A DNA stretch of 64,000 nucleotides from CAWDBV01 sp963800705 (GTDB taxonomy: Bacteria > Actinomycetota > Thermoleophilia > Solirubrobacterales > 70-9), in contig CAWDBV010000005.1 in the NCBI GenBank assembly GCA_963800705.1, forward strand, positions 186,001 through 250,000. The letters run 5' to 3'. The position numbers and the translations under genes were made by a program. Below the pieces are notes generated by a model, which did no database searches, had not been told where the DNA came from, and saw only the letters and a list, made by a program, of their open reading frames with translations. Position 1 is the first letter of the stretch; the number at the start of each line of letters is the position of its first letter. This document shows, in pieces, positions 34,067-45,833 of the stretch.

Positions 34067-35643
34067 ACAAGAATGCCGGCGCTATCGTCTTCACGGGCTT
34101 CATGGCCGCCGGCAAGAGCGAAGCGGCGCGCGCCGCAGCCGAGCGCCTCGGGATCGAGGCGCTCGATGCCGACCGGCTGATCGAGGCCGAGCTCGGCGAG
34201 CCGATCGCGTCGTTCTTCGAGCGCGAGGGCGAGGCCGCGTTCCGCAGCCGCGAGGAGGAGCTCGTGCTCGGGCTGCTCGACCGCGGCCGCAGCGAGCAGG
34301 TCGCGATCGCGCTCGGCGGCGGGGCGGTCGAAAGCGAGAGAGTTCGCAACGCGTTGTCAGGGCATGTGGTCGTGTTCTGCGAGGTCGACGAGCAGACGGC
34401 CTGGGATCGAGCCCAGTCCGCGCGCGGCGAGAGGCCGCTGGCCACGGACCGCGAGGAGTTCGCGCGCCGCCACCGCGAGCGCGGGCCGCTGTATGAGCAG
34501 GTCTCGCGCGCGGTGCTGCCGACCGGTGGCGCCGAGCTCGGCGCCGCCACGGCGCCGTGGCTGGCTGCGATGCGCGGCGCGCCGGCGGTGCGGCTCACGT
34601 GGGCGCAATCGAGCAGCGGCTCTTACCCCGCGGCGGTCGGCGAGGGCGCGATCGGGCTGCTCGCCGAGGCCGACCCCGGCAGGAGGCTGTTCTGCATCGC
34701 CGACCGCGAGGCGCTCGTCGCGCACGAGGGACTGCTCCCGGCGCGCGAAGCGACGATCCAGATCGAGGGCGGCGAGAGCCGCAAGACACTGACCGAGGCC
34801 GAGGTGCTGCTCGAGTCGCTGGCGCAAATGGAGGCACGCCGCGACGACCTGGTCGTGGCGCTCGGCGGCGGGGTGACTGGCGATCTCGCCGGCTTCGTCG
34901 CCGCGACCTACCAGCGCGGCACCCCGGTCGCGCAGCTCCCGACCACCGTCGTCGCCCAGGTCGACTCGGCTTACGGCGGCAAGACCGGAGTCGACCTACC
35001 CGAAGCGAAGAACTACGTCGGCGCCTACCACCAGCCGGTCGCCGTGCTCGCCGACCCGGCGACGCTCGCGACGCTGCCGAACGAGGAGATCGCGGCCGGC
35101 TACGTCGAGGTCCTGAAGACGGCGCTGATCGCCGGCGGCGAGCTCTGGGAGCGAGCCCGCGGCCTCGATCTCCTCGCCCTCGTCCGCGAGGGAGACCGCG
35201 ACGATCTCACCGGGCTGGTCTTCGCCTGCGCGCGGACCAAGATCGAGATCGTCGCCTCCGACGAGCGCGACTCCGGCCGCCGCGCGGTGCTCAACCTCGG
35301 GCACACGGTCGGGCACGCGATCGAGGCCGCGACCGGCTACAAGCGCTACCGCCACGGCGAAGCGGTCGGCCTCGGGCTGCTCGCGGCGCTGCGGCTCTCG
35401 GGAGCCGCGGAGCTGCGCGCCGAGGTCGCCGAGGCGCTCGGGCGCCACGGGCTGCCGGTCGGCCTCGACCCCGAGGTCGACATCGACGCCGTCCTCGACG
35501 CGGCCGGCCGCGACAAGAAGCGGACCAGCGAGGGGCTCGGCTTCGTCCTGCTCGAGCGCCCCGGCGAGCCCACCTGGGGCAACCGGGTCGAGCCGGATAG
35601 GGTCCGCGCGGCAGTGGAAGAGCTCCGAGATGCCAAGCCGTAA
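34054..35643 (+). CDS. aroKB: bifunctional shikimate kinase / 3-dehydroquinate synthase
   Basis: 529 aa natural fusion. Residues 1 to about 170 are shikimate kinase: P-loop G-F-M-A-A-G-K-S, D-A-D at the end of strand 2, F-R-S-R-E-E-E and L-G-G-G. Residues about 178-529 are dehydroquinate synthase: G-G-G-V-T-G-D-L-A-G-F-V, L-P-T-T-V-V-A-Q-V-D-S, G-G-K-T-G-V-D, and metal-binding H-T-V-G-H and H-G-E-A-V. It thus supplies two non-adjacent shikimate-pathway steps. GTG start inside aroC; 3' end overlaps aroQ by 14 bp. Confidence 0.96.
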   Translation: MAEVDKNAGAIVFTGFMAAGKSEAARAAAERLGIEALDADRLIEAELGEPIASFFEREGEAAFRSREEELVLGLLDRGRSEQVAIALGGGAVESERVRNALSGHVVVFCEVDEQTAWDRAQSARGERPLATDREEFARRHRERGPLYEQVSRAVLPTGGAELGAATAPWLAAMRGAPAVRLTWAQSSSGSYPAAVGEGAIGLLAEADPGRRLFCIADREALVAHEGLLPAREATIQIEGGESRKTLTEAEVLLESLAQMEARRDDLVVALGGGVTGDLAGFVAATYQRGTPVAQLPTTVVAQVDSAYGGKTGVDLPEAKNYVGAYHQPVAVLADPATLATLPNEEIAAGYVEVLKTALIAGGELWERARGLDLLALVREGDRDDLTGLVFACARTKIEIVASDERDSGRRAVLNLGHTVGHAIEAATGYKRYRHGEAVGLGLLAALRLSGAAELRAEVAEALGRHGLPVGLDPEVDIDAVLDAAGRDKKRTSEGLGFVLLERPGEPTWGNRVEPDRVRAAVEELRDAKP

Positions 35644-36079
35644 CCGGGTCGCCGTTCTGAACGGCGTCAACCTCGATCAGCTCGGGGGCCGCGATCCCGA
35701 GCACTACGGGGACCTCGACCTCTCCGGCCTCGAGCGCCAGGTGAGCGCCTGGGCGAAGGAGCTCGGTATCGAGACGATCTTCTTCCAGACCAACCACGAG
35801 GGCGAGATGGTCGAGTACCTGCACCGGCTGCCCGAGACCGCCGACGCGGCGATCATCAACGCGGCGGCTTGGACGCACTACAGCTGGGCGATCCGCGACG
35901 CGCTCGAGTTCTCGGGGGTTCCCGCGGTCGAGGTCCACCTCTCCGACATCTCGAAGCGCGAGGAGTGGCGCCGCTTCTCGGTCTTCGACGGGCTCGTGAT
36001 CGAAGCGATCTCGGGCAAGCAGGCCGAGGGCTACCGCGAGGCGCTCGAGATCCTCGCCGAGAAAATCCAGAAGCCATGA
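35630..36079 (+). CDS. aroQ: type II 3-dehydroquinate dehydratase
   Basis: 149 aa, standard size for the dodecameric type II enzyme. The motif N-G-V-N-L-D-Q-L-G-G-R-D-P ends in H-Y-G with the catalytic Tyr; N-H-E-G-E-M-V-E-Y-L-H and the active-site His in V-E-V-H-L-S-D are present. It forms 3-dehydroshikimate between the AroB and AroE steps. It overlaps aroKB upstream and pepQ downstream (ATGA), so it is fully embedded in the operon. Confidence 0.95.
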   Translation: MPSRNRVAVLNGVNLDQLGGRDPEHYGDLDLSGLERQVSAWAKELGIETIFFQTNHEGEMVEYLHRLPETADAAIINAAAWTHYSWAIRDALEFSGVPAVEVHLSDISKREEWRRFSVFDGLVIEAISGKQAEGYREALEILAEKIQKP

Positions 36080-37157
36080 GCGAGACAGCAGCCTCCAGCG
36101 GGCGGGCCGACCGGCTCGAGGCCCTGCTGGACGAGCCCGGGTTGGACGCGCTGCTCGTCACCGAGCTCACCAACGTCCGCTACCTGTGCGGGTTCACCGG
36201 CACGAACGGGCTCTGCCTGGTCGGCAAGGGACTGCGGGCATTCCTGACCGACTTTCGCTACGTCGAGCGCGCCGAGCAGGAGGTGGGCGAGGGGTGGGAG
36301 CGGGTCACGATCGAGCGCGAGATGCTGCCGCCGGTGTTCGATCGGTTCTCCGACGGCAAGCTCGGGTTCGAGGACGCCCACGTCAGCGTCCGGCAGCTGA
36401 GCAAGGTCGAAGAGGCTTCGCCCGAGGAGGTCGAGCTCGCCCCGGCGGGCGATCTGGTCGAGCAGCTGCGCCGCGTCAAGGACGACGGCGAGGTCGAGGC
36501 GATCGCCGCCGCGGCGAAGCTCGCCGACGAGGTCTACGCCTGGGCGATAGAGCGCGGGCTCGCCGGCCGCACCGAGCGAGACGTCGCTCGCGCCGCCGAG
36601 GCGCGTATCCGCGAGCTTGGAGCCGAGCCGAGCTTCCCGGCGATCGTCGCCGCCGGCCCGACCGGCGCCCAGCCGCACGCCGAGCCCGGCGAGCGCGAGA
36701 TCGGCAAGGGCGAGCTCGTCGTCTTCGACATGGGCGCGCAGCTCGACGGCTACTGCTCGGACTGCACCCGGACCTTCGCCACCGGGGAGCCGGGGGAGAA
36801 GGCGCGCGAGGTCTACGAGCTCGTCAAGCACGCGCAGGCCGCGGCGCTCGAGGCCGTTCGTCCCGGGGCGCCCGGAGTCGAGGTCGATGCCGTCGCCCGC
36901 GAGATGATCACCGAGGCCGGCCACGGCGACGACTTCGGGCACGGGCTCGGCCACGGGGTCGGGATCGAGGTCCACGAGGGCCCGACGCTGTCGGTCAAAT
37001 CCGAGGACACGCTCGAAGCCGGAAACGTCGTCACGGTCGAGCCCGGCGTCTACGTCCCGGGCGAGTTCGGGGTCCGGATCGAGGACCTGGTCGTCGTCAC
37101 CGACGAGGGCACCAACTGCCTCAGCGGACGGCCGAAAGAGCTAGAAATGGTGGACTG

Positions 37158-37158
<1 letters not shown>
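36076..37158 (+). CDS. pepQ: M24 Xaa-Pro aminopeptidase / dipeptidase
   Basis: 360 aa. The N-terminal creatinase-like domain (about 1-130; T-N-V-R-Y-L-C-G-F-T-G-T-N-G) is followed by the pita-bread domain. All five metal ligands are visible: Asp in V-F-D-M-G and D-C-T-R-T-F, His in G-H-G-L-G-H-G-V-G, Glu in V-E-P-G-V-Y and in R-I-E-D-L-V. A cytoplasmic proline peptidase. In many Gram-positive bacteria this gene lies between aroQ and efp; here a PHP gene and an antiporter gene intervene before efp. Confidence 0.93.
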
Positions 37159-39309
<2,151 letters not shown>

Positions 39310-39323
<14 letters not shown>

Positions 39324-40506
39324 GCGAGCCCTTCTCGCCGGCTTCGGCGCTCTGCCGCAGCCGCAGCCCGATCAGCGGGAAGACGAGCGCCGAGACGATC
39401 GCGGCGCCGACCAGCCCGGCCGCGGTCGAGCTCCGCATGTGGCCGCCCTCGACGGCGAGGGTCGTGATCGCGACGACCAGCGGCAGCTCGGTGGCCGAGA
39501 AGAACGCGAGCGCGAAGCGGTCGCGGGTGCCGAGCACGCCCCGGTAGAGAAGCAGCGCCGGCGCGCCGCGCACGACCAGGAACAGCCCCAGGAACAGCAC
39601 CAGCTTCAACATCCCCGAGACGCTGTCGAAGAGCGCCGCGATGTCGAACTCCATGCCGCTGATCACGAAGAAGAACGGGATCAGCAGGCCGTAGCCGACC
39701 GCGTTCAGCTTCGACTCGAACACCTCCACCTCGCGGCCCTTGAGCGCGACCCTCGTGATCAGGCCGGCGAGGAACCCGCCGAGCAGCAGGTCGAGTCCGA
39801 GCTCGGTGGCGAGTGCGACGAGCCCGAAGATCAGCACCACCGCGAGCCTGACCGCGAGCTGGCTGCTGGCCTCGTGGCTGCGCGTGATCAGCGGCCAGCC
39901 GCGCCAGGCCGAGCGGACCGCTATGACGCCGGTGAACACCGCGAGCGCGACGAAGAAGATGAGGATCAGCGCCTCGTGAAGCGGCTGCGCGGTCGAGAGG
40001 ATCAGCGTCACGAGCAGGATCGGCCCGAACTCGCCCATCGCCCCGGCCCCGAGCAGGTGGGCCCCGAACCTGGTCTTGATCTGGTCGGCGTCGCGGAGGA
40101 TCGGGATCAGCGTCCCGATCGCGGTCGTCGCCATCGCCGAGCCGGTGTAGAGGTAGGAGACCACGACCCCGGCGGCCGCGAGCGCGCCGCCGATCCCGTA
40201 GGCGAGTGCCAGCGACAGCAGCCATCCCAGTGCCCCGAGCGTCAGCGGCTTGCCGCGGATGCGCTCGAAGTCGATCTCGTAGCCGGCGAAGAAGAACAGC
40301 ATCCCGAGGCCGAGGTCGGCGAGAAAGTCGGTTGTCGTGTCGACCTCGGCGAGGCCGAGGGCCTCCGGCCCGATCGCGATCCCGAGCACGAGCTCGAGGA
40401 CGACGACCGGGATCGCGAACCGCGCCGGGAGCAGGGTCGTGACCAGGCCGGCGATCGCCGCGACCCCGACGATCACGAGCGCAGATGATGCGTCGATTCC
40501 GTTCAC
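39310..40506 (-). CDS. CPA2-family cation:proton antiporter (KefB-type membrane domain)
   Basis: 398 aa with 12 or so membrane segments and no C-terminal RCK domain. Family features include G-L-G-M-L-F-F-F-A-G-Y-E-I-D, G-S-A-M-A-T-T-A-I-G-T-L and G-A-G-A-M-G-E-F. It would exchange Na+ or K+ for protons across the inner membrane. It converges on the PHP gene with a 14-bp overlap and diverges from efp with 36 bp between starts. Regulation by the TrkA proteins at the window start is possible but speculative. Confidence 0.88.
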
Positions 40507-40542
40507 GGCCGCGACTCTATGCGGCCTCTAAGATGCGGCGCC

Positions 40543-41103
40543 GTGATTTCGACCAACCAGTTCAAGAACGGGACCCATATCGAGATCGACAGCAAGATCT
40601 TCAAGGTCGTGGAGTTCCAGCACGTGAAGCCCGGCAAGGGCGGCGCTTTCGTGCGCACGAAGCTGAAGCGGGTCGACGACGGCGCGGTGATCGACAAGAC
40701 CTTCAAGGCGGGGGAGAAGTTCCGCCCCGTGCGCACTGAGACCAAGCGGATGCAGTTCCTCTACGAGTCCGGCGACAACGTCGTCTTCATGGACAACACG
40801 AACTACGAGCAGCTCGAGATCCCGAGGGACTCCGCCGGCGAGGCGATGCAGTGGGTGATCCCGAACTCCGACGTCGAGCTGCTGCTCGTCGACGAGCGCC
40901 CGGTCGGCGTCCAGGTCGCGAGCGCGGTCGAGATGGCCGTCACCAACACCGATCCCGGGGTGAAGGGCGACACCGCCTCGGGCGGCGGCTCGAAGCCGGC
41001 GACGCTCGAGTCGGGCGTCATCGTCCAGGTCCCGCTGTTCGTCGAGGAGGGCGACCGGATCCGGGTCGACACCCGCTCGGGCGAATACGTCGCGCGAGCC
41101 TAA
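40543..41103 (+). CDS. efp: translation elongation factor P
   Basis: 186 aa with three OB-like domains. It starts M-I-S-T-N-Q-F-K-N-G and has the modification-loop region K-P-G-K-G-G-A-F-V with Lys at the tip, then Y-L-Y/F-Y-E-S-G-D and the C-terminal signature G-D-R-I-R-V-D-T-R-S-G-E-Y. It rescues ribosomes stalled on polyproline, which this proteome has in several long tails. GTG start; leads the efp-nusB-prenyl synthase-dxs group. Confidence 0.95.
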   Translation: MISTNQFKNGTHIEIDSKIFKVVEFQHVKPGKGGAFVRTKLKRVDDGAVIDKTFKAGEKFRPVRTETKRMQFLYESGDNVVFMDNTNYEQLEIPRDSAGEAMQWVIPNSDVELLLVDERPVGVQVASAVEMAVTNTDPGVKGDTASGGGSKPATLESGVIVQVPLFVEEGDRIRVDTRSGEYVARA

Positions 41104-41113
41104 GCTTCGGGCC

Positions 41114-41491
41114 ATGCGCCGTTCGGACCAGAGACGCGATGCGGTCTTCGCGGGCTACCAGCACGAGATCACCGGGCGCCCGCTCGACGAGCTGCTCGCC
41201 GACGCGAAGCCGTTCACGCGCGATCTCGCCGAAGCGATCGAGGAGCGCAAGGCCGAGCTCGATGAGGTGATCGCCCGCCACAGTCAGGGCTGGTCGATCG
41301 ACCGGATCGCGCCGCTGGAGCGCAACATCATGCGCGTGGCGCTCTACGAGGCCCTCGAGGACGACGAGGTCCCGATGGAGGTGGCCCTCGACGAGGCGAT
41401 AGAGCTCACCAAGGAGTACTGCGGCGCCGAGGCCCCCAAGTTCGTCAACGGCATCCTCGGTGCGGCCGTGGCGGGCGCCGAGCGCACGTAA
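41114..41491 (+). CDS. nusB: transcription antitermination factor NusB
   Basis: 125 aa all-helical RNA-binding protein acting with NusE in rRNA antitermination. Typical segments: R-R-D-A-V-F-A-G-Y-Q near the N-terminus, W-S-I-D-R-I-A-P-L-E-R-N-I-M-R-V-A in the middle and P-K-F-V-N-G-I-L-G at the end. It lies 10 bp after efp, the classic order. Confidence 0.93.
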   Translation: MRRSDQRRDAVFAGYQHEITGRPLDELLADAKPFTRDLAEAIEERKAELDEVIARHSQGWSIDRIAPLERNIMRVALYEALEDDEVPMEVALDEAIELTKEYCGAEAPKFVNGILGAAVAGAERT

Positions 41492-41501
41492 GCTGGCGCC
41501 G

Positions 41502-41702
41502 ATGAGCGAGCAGACCGAATCCCTGGGCCGGATCACCGAGCGCCTCGAGCAGCTCGCTGCCGAGCTCGCGGCCGAAAAGGACGAGGCCCGCGCCGCCGAG
41601 CTCGTCTCCGAGGCTTCGAAGCTCGCCGCCGAGGCGGGTGAGGAGGCCGACCGGGTCCTGCGCCAGGCCTCGGGGGCGGTCGAAGAGCCGGAACAGGGGT
41701 GA
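41502..41702 (+). CDS. small coiled-coil protein (position of xseB, identity not proven)
   Basis: 66 aa, almost entirely helical and heptad-like (R-I-T-E-R-L-E-Q-L-A-A-E-L-A-A-E). The slot between nusB and the prenyl synthase is often filled by exodeoxyribonuclease VII subunits, but the sequence lacks the usual XseB pattern and no xseA is present. The stop overlaps the prenyl synthase GTG (GTGA), supporting real translation. Function unknown. Confidence 0.62.
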   Translation: MSEQTESLGRITERLEQLAAELAAEKDEARAAELVSEASKLAAEAGEEADRVLRQASGAVEEPEQG

Positions 41703-42568
41703 GCTACCCCGAGGATCTGCGCGAGCTCGTCGACTCCTACCTCGGCGAGCTCAGCTTCGCGGCCGGCGCCGAGACCGAGGGCCTCGACGAGGCGATGCGT
41801 TACTCGCTGCTCGCGGGCGGGAAGCGGATCAGGCCGGTGCTGGCGCTGGCGGCCGCGCGCGCGATCGGCACCGAGCCGGAGCAGGTGCTGCCGGCGGCTG
41901 CGGCGATCGAGCTCATCCACACCTACTCGCTGATCCACGACGACCTTCCGGCGATGGACGACGATGAGCTGCGGCGCGGGATCCCGACATCGCACGTCAA
42001 ATACGGCGAGAACGTCGCCATCCTCGCCGGCGACGGGCTGTTCGCCGAGGCGATCCGCCTGTTCACGACCCGCCAGGAGGGCGATCCCGAGCGGGTGCTC
42101 GCCGCGCTCGGCGAGCTCGTCGGCGCGACCGGGGTCGACGGCATGGTCGGGGGCCAGTACGTGGACGTCGCCGAGAGCGGCGGCAGCGACGCCGAGGGCC
42201 TGCGGCGCATGCACGGCCTGAAGACGGGACGGCTGATCCGCGCAAGCGTCGGCGTCGTACTCGAACTCGGTGGACTTGAAGAAACTGAGACAATTCCGTA
42301 TCGCCGCTTCGCGGATGAGCTCGGAGTCCTGTTTCAGATCGTCGACGACATTCTCGACGTGACCGGATCGGACGAGGAGCTCGGAAAGCCGAGCGGCAGC
42401 GATGAGCGCCACGGCAAACTCACTTACGTCAGCGCCTTCGGGCTCGAGAAAGCGCGCGAGCTCGCCACAGAGTCCCACCGGGCGGCGCTCGCGGCGCTCG
42501 AAGAAGCCAACCCCCGCACCGACGACCTGAAGCGAATCACCGACTTCATCCACACGAGGCAGACGTGA
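41699..42568 (+). CDS. ispA: polyprenyl (farnesyl/geranylgeranyl) diphosphate synthase
   Basis: 289 aa trans-isoprenyl transferase. The first Asp-rich motif is in I-H-D-D-L-P-A-M-D-D-D, preceding R-R-G-I-P-T; the second is in I-V-D-D-I-L-D-V-T-G. The four-residue spacing in the first motif is typical of bacterial short-chain FPP synthases. It makes C15-C20 diphosphates from IPP and DMAPP. GTGA overlaps at both ends couple it to the small gene upstream and dxs downstream. Confidence 0.93.
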   Translation: MSYPEDLRELVDSYLGELSFAAGAETEGLDEAMRYSLLAGGKRIRPVLALAAARAIGTEPEQVLPAAAAIELIHTYSLIHDDLPAMDDDELRRGIPTSHVKYGENVAILAGDGLFAEAIRLFTTRQEGDPERVLAALGELVGATGVDGMVGGQYVDVAESGGSDAEGLRRMHGLKTGRLIRASVGVVLELGGLEETETIPYRRFADELGVLFQIVDDILDVTGSDEELGKPSGSDERHGKLTYVSAFGLEKARELATESHRAALAALEEANPRTDDLKRITDFIHTRQT

Positions 42569-44574
42569 AAAACCCCGATCAAGACGAGCGCCGCAAGCTC
42601 CTCGACGCGGTCGACGGCCCGGCCGACCTGAAAGGGCTCGACGATGCGCAGCTCCAGGACCTGGCGCAGGAGGTCCGCGAGCAGATCATCGACACGATCG
42701 GCGAGATCGGCGGCCACTTCGGCGCCAACCTCGGCACCTGCGAGCTCGCCGTCGCGCTTCACAGCCTGCTCGAATCGCCGCGCGACAAGATCCTCTGGGA
42801 CGTCGGCCACCAGGCCTACCCGCACAAGGTGCTGACCGGGCGCGGCGACCGGCTCGACACGATTCGCAAGTACAAGGGGCTGGCGCCGTTCTGTTCGATC
42901 GAGGAGTCCGAGCACGACATCATGGGTGCCGGGCACGCCTCGACCTCGGTCGGTTACGGCGTCGGGCTCAAGGAGGCGATGCGGCACGGGATCGGCGAGG
43001 ACGGCAAGGTCGTCGCGGTGATCGGCGACGGGGCGCTCACCGGCGGGGTCGCCTACGAGGCGCTCCACCACGCCGGCGGCCTCCAGACCCCGATGGTGAT
43101 CGTCCTCAACGACAACGGGATGTCGATCTCGCCGAACGTCGGCGCGCTCTCCCGCTACTTCAACCACTGGCGGCTCAACCCGCGCTGGCACCATGCCCGC
43201 GAGGACGTCGAGACGCGGCTCACCAAGCTCCCGCTCGGGCTCGGCAAGCGGATCGAGCGACTCGGCCCCGAGATCAAGTCGGCGATCAAGGCCTACTGGG
43301 CGCCCGGGCTCTGGTTCGAGGAGCTCGACCTCGCCTACGTCGGCGTGATCGACGGCCACGACGTCGGGGCGCTGCGTCGCGCGCTATCCGAGGCGCTCGA
43401 GGCCGATCGCCCGGTCGTCGTCCACATCCACACCGTGAAGGGGAAGGGCTTCGCTCCCGCCGAGGAGGGCGGCCTCGAGGGAATGGAGAAGTGGCACGCC
43501 GCCAAGCCGGGCTCGATCGTCAACGGCCAGCCGGCGCCGAAGGAGAAGCCCGTCCCGGTCTCCGAATCCGACTCCCCCGAGCAGATCGAGAAGCTCGAGG
43601 CGCCGAAGCCGGCGGCGCCGCCGCAGTACACCGCGGTCTTCGCCGAGGCGCTGGTGGATGAGGCAAAGCGCGACCAGCGCGTGATCGGGATCACCGCCGC
43701 GATGGCGGGCGGCACCGGGCTCAACGAGCTCGCGGCCGAGGTCCCCGATCAGTACTTCGACGTCGGCATCGCCGAGCAGGACGCGGTCCTGTTCGCCTCA
43801 GGGCTCGCGCTCCAGGGCGCGAAGCCGGTCTGCGCGATCTACTCGACCTTCCTGCAGCGCGCCTACGACCAGATCGTCCACGACGTCTGCCTGCAGAAAT
43901 TGAACGTCGTCTTCGCGATGGACCGCGCCGGGCTGGTCGGCGACGACGGCCCCACCCACCACGGCGCCTTCGACGTCTCGTATTTGCGCTGCCTGCCGAA
44001 CATCGTCGTGATGGCGCCGCGCGACGAGGCGATGCTGGTCCACATGCTGCGCACCGCGATCGCCCACGACGACGGCCCGATCGCGCTCCGCTATCCGCGC
44101 GGCGCAGCCGAGGGCGCGCCGATGCCCGATGCGCCGCAAGAGATCGACATCGGGAAGGGAGAGTTGCTGCTTCCTGGCGAGAAAGTTGCGCTGCTCGGTT
44201 ACGGCTACGGCGTCCAGGTCGCGCTGCGCGCTGCGGAGCTGCTCCGCGAGCAGGGGCTCGAGCCGACCGTCGCCGACGCGCGCTTTGCGAAGCCGCTCGA
44301 CTCGGGGCTGATCTCCAAGCTCGCCGTCGATCACGAGCTGTTGGTGACGGTCGAGGAGAACGTCCTCGACGGCGGCTTCGGTTCCGCCGTGCTCGAGCAG
44401 CTCGAGGAATCAGCGCCGCGGGACCGTGCCCGGGTGATGCGGGTCGGGCTCCCCGACCGCTACGTCACCCACGGCAAGCCGGCGCTGCTCCGCGAGGAGG
44501 TCGGTTTCACCGGCGAGGACGTCGCTGAGCGCGTGCTCAGCTCGCTGCGCTCGCCGGAGAAGGTAGCCGGCTAG
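42565..44574 (+). CDS. dxs: 1-deoxy-D-xylulose-5-phosphate synthase
   Basis: 669 aa thiamine diphosphate enzyme, first step of the MEP isoprenoid pathway. Marks: G-G-H-F-G-A-N-L-G, W-D-V-G-H-Q-A-Y-P-H-K, thiamine-binding G-D-G-A-L-T-G-G then N-D-N-G-M-S-I-S, and the catalytic Glu in D-V-G-I-A-E-Q-D-A-V. A Pro/Glu-rich linker of about 40 residues (near 315-350) is longer than in E. coli. Coupled to the prenyl synthase; its 3' end overlaps the opposing CFA synthase gene by 38 bp. Confidence 0.96.
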   Translation: MKNPDQDERRKLLDAVDGPADLKGLDDAQLQDLAQEVREQIIDTIGEIGGHFGANLGTCELAVALHSLLESPRDKILWDVGHQAYPHKVLTGRGDRLDTIRKYKGLAPFCSIEESEHDIMGAGHASTSVGYGVGLKEAMRHGIGEDGKVVAVIGDGALTGGVAYEALHHAGGLQTPMVIVLNDNGMSISPNVGALSRYFNHWRLNPRWHHAREDVETRLTKLPLGLGKRIERLGPEIKSAIKAYWAPGLWFEELDLAYVGVIDGHDVGALRRALSEALEADRPVVVHIHTVKGKGFAPAEEGGLEGMEKWHAAKPGSIVNGQPAPKEKPVPVSESDSPEQIEKLEAPKPAAPPQYTAVFAEALVDEAKRDQRVIGITAAMAGGTGLNELAAEVPDQYFDVGIAEQDAVLFASGLALQGAKPVCAIYSTFLQRAYDQIVHDVCLQKLNVVFAMDRAGLVGDDGPTHHGAFDVSYLRCLPNIVVMAPRDEAMLVHMLRTAIAHDDGPIALRYPRGAAEGAPMPDAPQEIDIGKGELLLPGEKVALLGYGYGVQVALRAAELLREQGLEPTVADARFAKPLDSGLISKLAVDHELLVTVEENVLDGGFGSAVLEQLEESAPRDRARVMRVGLPDRYVTHGKPALLREEVGFTGEDVAERVLSSLRSPEKVAG

Positions 44575-45814
44575 CGACCGCAGTCGCGGGGGCCTCGTCG
44601 GGCCTCCTGGAGATCGGGCGCGAGAGCAGCGCCTGGAAGACCGAGGTGTCGCCGAGCTCGAAGCCGTTGCGCGCCGCGCGCAGGTACAGCCGCCAGACGC
44701 GGACCCGCTCGGGGCCGGCGAGCTCCTCGGCTTTCTCGAGGTTCTGGTCGAGGCGCTCGGCCCAATGGCTGAGCGTCTCGATGTAGTCGGCGTGCAGGTT
44801 CTCGACGTGGAGCGGCTCGAGCCCGGCACGCTCGAAGGCGACCAGCACGCGCGACAGCGGAGGGATCTCGGCGTCGGGAAAGACGTAGCGCTGCGAGAAG
44901 TCGGCGGGAAGGTGAGTCTCGGGCCCGGTCGCGGTGATGCCGTGGTTCAGCACCCGCCCCCCGTCGCCGAGCGCCCGCGCGATCACGCTTGCGTACTCGT
45001 CGATGTTGGGCTCGCCGACGTGCTCGATCATCCCGATCGAGCTCACCGCGTCGAATTCGCCGTCGACGTCGCGATAGTCGCGGACCTCGATCTCGACCTT
45101 GTCGTCGAGCCCGGCCTCGGCGACGCGCTCGCGCGCGAGCTCGGCCTGGGGCGGGGAGAGGGTGATGCCGAGCACGTCGGCGCCGTGCTCGCGGGCGGCG
45201 TGGATCGCGAAGCTTCCCCAGCCGCAGCCGATGTCGAGCACGCGCTTGCCGGGCTCGAGCCCGAGCTTGCGGCAGACGAGGTCGAGCTTCGCGAGCTGTG
45301 CGTCCTCGAGCGAGTCGGTGCCGTCGGCGAAGTAGCCGCATGAGTACGTCATCGACTCGTCGAGGAAAAGCGCGAAGAACTCGTTCGAGACGTCGTAGTG
45401 GTGCCGCACCGCTTCCGAGTCGCGTTCCTTGGAGTGCTTCTCGTCGCCCGGTTCGAGCTCGGATGCCGGCGGGTCTGGGGCGCGCTTGGTGCCGCCCGCC
45501 TGCAGCGCCGCCTTCAAGATCCGCGCCTTGTCGAGCTTGCCCATCGGTGGCGGCTTCCAGCGCCCGAGCAGCCGGATCATCTTGTCGATCTCGTCGACCT
45601 CGATCTCGCCGGTCACGTAGGCGCGGCCGACGCCGAGCTCGCCGGGCGCTCCGACGATGTGGCTGATCGCCTGCGGCGAGCGGACGGTGATCGTCGCCGC
45701 GTCGGGCTCGGTCGCTTCGACCGCCGACCCGTCCCAGAACCGAAGCGCGAACGGGCGCTCGGTGAGCGCCCGTTCGATCGCCTCGCTGAGCGGTTGTGGG
45801 TTGTCCGACGCCAT
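44537..45814 (-). CDS. cyclopropane-fatty-acyl-phospholipid synthase family methyltransferase
   Basis: 425 aa from ATG 45814. The N-terminal lipid-binding domain (to about 110) is followed by a SAM methyltransferase core with V-L-D-I-G-C-G-W-G-S-F-A-I-H-A-A, preceded by Y-S-C-G-Y-F and followed by G-I-T-L-S-P-P-Q and S-I-G-M-I-E-H-V-G. It modifies unsaturated phospholipid acyl chains with a methylene or methyl group. The last about 12 codons overlap the dxs 3' end. Neighbouring genes on this strand are a lipoprotein and a membrane protein. Confidence 0.92.
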   Translation of the reverse strand: MASDNPQPLSEAIERALTERPFALRFWDGSAVEATEPDAATITVRSPQAISHIVGAPGELGVGRAYVTGEIEVDEIDKMIRLLGRWKPPPMGKLDKARILKAALQAGGTKRAPDPPASELEPGDEKHSKERDSEAVRHHYDVSNEFFALFLDESMTYSCGYFADGTDSLEDAQLAKLDLVCRKLGLEPGKRVLDIGCGWGSFAIHAAREHGADVLGITLSPPQAELARERVAEAGLDDKVEIEVRDYRDVDGEFDAVSSIGMIEHVGEPNIDEYASVIARALGDGGRVLNHGITATGPETHLPADFSQRYVFPDAEIPPLSRVLVAFERAGLEPLHVENLHADYIETLSHWAERLDQNLEKAEELAGPERVRVWRLYLRAARNGFELGDTSVFQALLSRPISRRPDEAPATAVASRLPSPASAAS

Positions 45815-45833
45815 GCCGCGAATTATTCCGAAG

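Noticed and set aside
36186..37157. Long N-terminal extension of the PHP protein
   Set aside because: It would run out of frame through pepQ; the ATG at 37158 gives a proper signal peptide.
41502..41702. Assignment as xseB
   Set aside because: Position fits, but the helical sequence lacks the XseB pattern and xseA is absent, so it is left unnamed.
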